From NCBI RefSeq assembly GCF_902170305.1, contig NZ_CABHWW010000034.1:21076-85075 (forward strand): DNA of 64,000 nt. Direction: 5' to 3'. Position numbers and translations under genes: made by a program. Source of the DNA: Yersinia alsatica (GTDB lineage: Bacteria; Pseudomonadota; Gammaproteobacteria; Enterobacterales; Enterobacteriaceae). Shown here one piece after another: positions 63,627 through 64,000 of this stretch (positions are counted from its first letter, which is position 1; each line of letters begins with the position of its first letter). The notes under the pieces were generated by a model, which was not told the origin of the DNA, made no database searches, and saw nothing but the letters and a program-made list of their open reading frames with translations.

Positions 63627-64000
63627 CATTCAGAGAAACCAGCCTAACAGCTGGTTTTTTGCTTTCTGACGTTTAGACTCTTCATCGAACACGTTCGATT
63701 ATTCGCTCTGCAAGCAGCGCTCACCCCTGCGGGGCCATCGCCAGCGACGTTCAATCCCGCTGCGCGGGTTGTCCGAGTCCGGGCACCCTATTTAGAGAAA
63801 CCAGCCTAACAGCTGGTTTTTTGCTTTCTGACGTTTGGACTCTTCATCGAACACGTTCGATTATTCGCTCTGCAAGCAGCGCTCACCCCTGCGGGGCCGT
63901 CGCCAGCGACGTTCAATCCCGCTGCGCGGGTTGTCCGAGTCCGGGCACCCTATTTAGAGAAACCAGCCTAACAGCTGGTTTTTTGCTTTCTGACGTTTGG
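63611..64000 (+). repeat. 162-bp tandem repeats with tRNA 3'-end core and terminator
   Basis: Units start at 63611 (161 bases), 63772 (162 bases) and 63934 (partial, cut by the window end). Each begins TCCGAGTCCGG, the tRNA-Phe 3'-end core, then a terminator-like hairpin (AAACCAGC/GCTGGTTT plus Ts at 63636-63660, 63798-63822, 63960-63984). A GC-rich segment with CCCTGCGGGG and CCCGCTGCGCGGG follows. Units 1 and 2 differ at only a few bases. The array continues past the window. Confidence 0.88.
63636..63660 (+). terminator. Terminator-like hairpin in the first repeat unit
   Basis: AAACCAGC and GCTGGTTT form an 8-bp stem around a 6-base loop with a run of Ts. It probably ends tRNA-Phe transcripts in the unoccupied site and now ends island transcription. 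Copies recur at 63798 and 63960. Confidence 0.8.

Noticed and set aside
63611..64000. Repeats at the window end as a CRISPR array
   Set aside because: The units are 162 bases and nearly identical throughout with no unique spacers, and no cas genes are near.

Overview
The window reads as enterobacterial chromosome, most likely Yersinia or a close relative. The core runs dcuA-cutA-dsbD, then a FdhF/HydN/AegA redox cluster, then galactarate catabolism, then yjdC and a tRNA-Phe gene. The genus is inferred from gene content, gene order and moderate GC, not from a database match.

Core region (1-17.6 kb). dcuA, cutA and dsbD lie in one direction; dsbD and cutA overlap. A minus-strand operon aegA-hydN-fdhF encodes a formate dehydrogenase-like catalytic subunit (with Cys where E. 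coli FdhF has selenocysteine), a 4Fe-4S carrier and a ferredoxin-flavoprotein oxidoreductase. The galactarate block has garP-garD on plus and garL-garR-garK and cdaR on minus: import, dehydration, aldol cleavage, reduction, phosphorylation and the diacid-sensing activator. yjdC, which directly follows dsbD in E. coli, lies 13 kb away here, so the two metabolic clusters sit between them.

Genomic island (17.6-63.6 kb). A P4-type integrase follows tRNA-Phe(GAA), and a near copy of the tRNA 3' end closes the island at 63607-63626. In order it holds: a BcgI-like two-gene restriction-modification system; a three-gene ABC-ATPase system resembling ABC-3C conflict systems, whose ATPase gene is cut by an IS911-like IS3-family element with a clean 3-bp duplication; a surface-sugar cluster (carbamoyltransferase, DXD glycosyltransferase, and a GT25-GH16 fusion); a protein of five SANT/Myb-like repeats; and a broken type VI secretion fragment.

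Nested transposons (35.1-49.1 kb). A Tn21-type transposon (35108-49053, perfect 38-bp ends, TATTT duplication) carries a second Tn3-family transposon (36888-45134, perfect 38-bp ends, TAACG duplication) that brings a SIR2-HerA defence pair plus a small KTSC protein. That inner element carries an IS903-like insertion (36978-38032, 9-bp duplication). Insertions are thus stacked three deep inside the island.

Island right arm (49-63.6 kb). This part resembles CP4-57/PAI-type cryptic prophages: DUF2913, two YagK/YfjJ-like proteins, YfjI-like DUF3987, AlpA, a YfjP-like GTPase, a WYL-type regulator with a run of small envelope proteins, DUF932, ArdB antirestriction, RadC-like, DUF987, the CbeA/CbtA toxin-antitoxin pair, DUF5983, DUF957 and DUF4942. 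The window ends in 162-bp tandem repeats, each containing part of the tRNA 3' end and a terminator-like hairpin.
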